Positions 5,157-6,521 of a stretch of 6,521 nucleotides of DNA are shown here, piece after piece (positions within the stretch are counted from its first letter, which is position 1; each line of letters begins with the position of its first letter). The notes beneath the pieces were generated by a model. It saw only the letters and a program-made list of their open reading frames with translations, had not been told where the DNA came from and ran no database searches. The position numbers and the translations under genes were made by a program. The DNA is from Bacteroidales bacterium. GTDB lineage: Bacteria > Bacteroidota > Bacteroidia > Bacteroidales > UBA932. The stretch spans positions 1-6,521 of the forward strand of contig JAEEQI010000136.1 in assembly GCA_016285215.1 (NCBI GenBank), read 5' to 3'.

Positions 5157-6521
5157 TATTTGAATCTCTTTTGAATGTTGGCAACAATAGTGATAAGGAG
5201 GGAACCCAGCACGCCGGCGGTGAGGGAGCCCAGGAGGATGGCAATCTTGCCGGCATCCCTCAGGTGCTGCGTCACGGCCGGATCAATGTCCGGACCGGCA
5301 AAGGACAGGGTGTCCACGAAGATACTCATAGTAAAGCCGATACCGCCCAGGCAGGCCACGGCAAAGAGCATAGGCCAGGTGGCACGGGAAGGCATAGCGC
5401 CCACCTTGAGTTTGATGGCGGCCCAGGAAGCCAGGGTAATGCCGATGGGCTTGCCCAGCACCAGACCCAGGAAGATACCCAGGCCCACGCTGCCCAGTAC
5501 CGGGTCAATGGCCTTGAAGATGTTGAAATAGGAAGGATCCGTGATTTCCACACCGGCATTGGCCAGGGCAAAGATGGGCATAATGGCAAAGTTCACAATG
5601 GGATTGAGCTTGTGCTCCAGCCGGTAGGACGGCGGGATGGTCTTCTTGGTAAGGCTGCTCAGACGGCGCAGATAATAGCGCTGGGGGCCGTTGGGGAAGG
5701 ATTCTCCGTTGTGAACCTGCTCGGATTCCACCAGGCCTTCGTACAGGATCTTGGCGCGGCGGTGGAACTTGGCCTTGTTGTAGCGGGCCTCCATGGGGAT
5801 GAGCATGGCCATCACAACGCCGGACATGGTGGCATGAATGCCGCTGTAGTAGAACAGCACCCATACGATGATGGCCGGGACGAAATAATAACCAAGACGT
5901 TTTTCTCCCAGTTTTTTCATGAGGGCCACGAACATGATGACCACAATGGCTATGGCCAGCAGCGGCAGGTTGATGTTGCCGCCGTAGAAGAGGGCCACCA
6001 CCAGAATGGCTATGAGGTCGTCGGCAATGGCGAGGGCCGTGAGGAATACCTTGAGCGAGATGGGCACCTTGTCTCCCAGGATGGAGAGGATACCCACGGC
6101 AAAGGCAATATCCGTAGCGGTGGGGATACCCCAACCGGAAGAGGCCTCGGTTCCGTGATTGACCAGGGCAAAGATAACGGCCGGCATAACCACGCCGCCC
6201 ACGGCGGCAATCACCGGCAGGATGGCCTTCTTGAAGGAAGAAAGCTCACCGCACACTACTTCGCGCTTGATTTCCAGACCCACGGTAAAGAAGAAGACCA
6301 CCATCAGGATATCGTTGATGAACTTCTCCATGGTCATATCCTTGGGGAAGAACCAGTCTATGAACCCGTCCGGAGAGGCCACGTGGATGGTGAGCTCCGT
6401 GTGCAGGAAGTTGTGATAAATCTCTTTGGTAAAGGGAAGGTTGGCCAGCAACATGGCCAGGGCCACGCAGGCCAACAGAATCACACCGTTGGCCCAGGGC
6501 TGCTTTCTGAAACTGTCTTGT
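5156..6521 (-). CDS. nhaA: Na+/H+ antiporter NhaA, 5' partial
   Basis: Inner-membrane antiporter that expels Na+ (or Li+) in exchange for protons. The frame is open to the right edge; the GTG at 6484 is preceded by at least 12 more in-frame codons (QDSFRKQPWANG), so the start is probably outside. Numbering from that GTG, NDILMVVFFFTVGLEIKRE (57-75) is a family hallmark, Asp125 sits in GIPTATDIAF like E. coli Asp133, and Asp155-Asp156 in AIADDLIAI match the ion-binding Asp163-Asp164. Lys345 in LGKPIGIT matches Lys300, and GGIGFTMSIF follows near the C-terminus. A charged loop at about 232-288 before LEHKLNP is much longer than the E. coli equivalent. It ends in the TAATG junction with fabG. 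All key residues are present, so it should be functional. Confidence 0.96.
   Translation of the reverse strand, partial: QDSFRKQPWANGVILLACVALAMLLANLPFTKEIYHNFLHTELTIHVASPDGFIDWFFPKDMTMEKFINDILMVVFFFTVGLEIKREVVCGELSSFKKAILPVIAAVGGVVMPAVIFALVNHGTEASSGWGIPTATDIAFAVGILSILGDKVPISLKVFLTALAIADDLIAILVVALFYGGNINLPLLAIAIVVIMFVALMKKLGEKRLGYYFVPAIIVWVLFYYSGIHATMSGVVMAMLIPMEARYNKAKFHRRAKILYEGLVESEQVHNGESFPNGPQRYYLRRLSSLTKKTIPPSYRLEHKLNPIVNFAIMPIFALANAGVEITDPSYFNIFKAIDPVLGSVGLGIFLGLVLGKPIGITLASWAAIKLKVGAMPSRATWPMLFAVACLGGIGFTMSIFVDTLSFAGPDIDPAVTQHLRDAGKIAILLGSLTAGVLGSLLITIVANIQKRFK

Noticed and set aside
5505..6134. A 209-codon minus-strand frame inside nhaA
   Set aside because: It lies in another frame of a gene whose catalytic residues are all present, and the product is Pro/His/Arg-rich shadow sequence.

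Overview
The window looks like core chromosome of a Bacteroidota member, probably Bacteroidales, with fairly high GC (55-60% by eye). Three things point there: two exact TATCTTTG boxes (the Bacteroides-type -7 element, TAnnTTTG) in the only two intergenic gaps of the minus-strand block; no strong Shine-Dalgarno sequences before the gene starts; and the character of RsmE (GPEGDF motif) and NhaA (long inter-helix loop). Genus cannot be told from this sequence alone.

Layout: the left 1.86 kb is a plus-strand P1B-type ATPase of the ZntA/CadA zinc, cadmium and lead exporter class, cut at its 5' end by the window edge. It converges on a block of six minus-strand genes. In the order they are transcribed (right to left) these are nhaA (Na+/H+ antiporter, 5' end outside the window), fabG (3-oxoacyl-ACP reductase), an unrecognised 80-residue protein with an internal duplication, a ComF-type phosphoribosyltransferase, rsmE (16S rRNA m3U1498 methyltransferase) and a YhhN/TMEM86-type membrane protein (putative lysoplasmalogenase). 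The convergent genes are separated by 125 bp holding one strong symmetrical hairpin that probably terminates both transcripts.

The minus-strand genes are tightly packed. nhaA stop and fabG start share one base (TAATG), rsmE and yhhN overlap as ATGA, and the 80-residue gene and comF are 8 bp apart if comF starts at its better ATG. The two gaps of about 30 bp each carry a TATCTTTG box, so the block may be read as nested units: nhaA-fabG, then orf80-comF, then rsmE-yhhN, with possible read-through. The functions are mixed (ion homeostasis, fatty acid synthesis, nucleic-acid uptake or salvage, ribosome modification, lipid turnover), as is common in housekeeping clusters.

I see no mobile element, CRISPR array, phage gene, toxin-antitoxin pair, tRNA or rRNA, and no stretch over 300 bp lacks a gene. 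I found no convincing new multi-gene system. The least explained item is the 80-residue protein built from two copies of a WW-containing helical unit.
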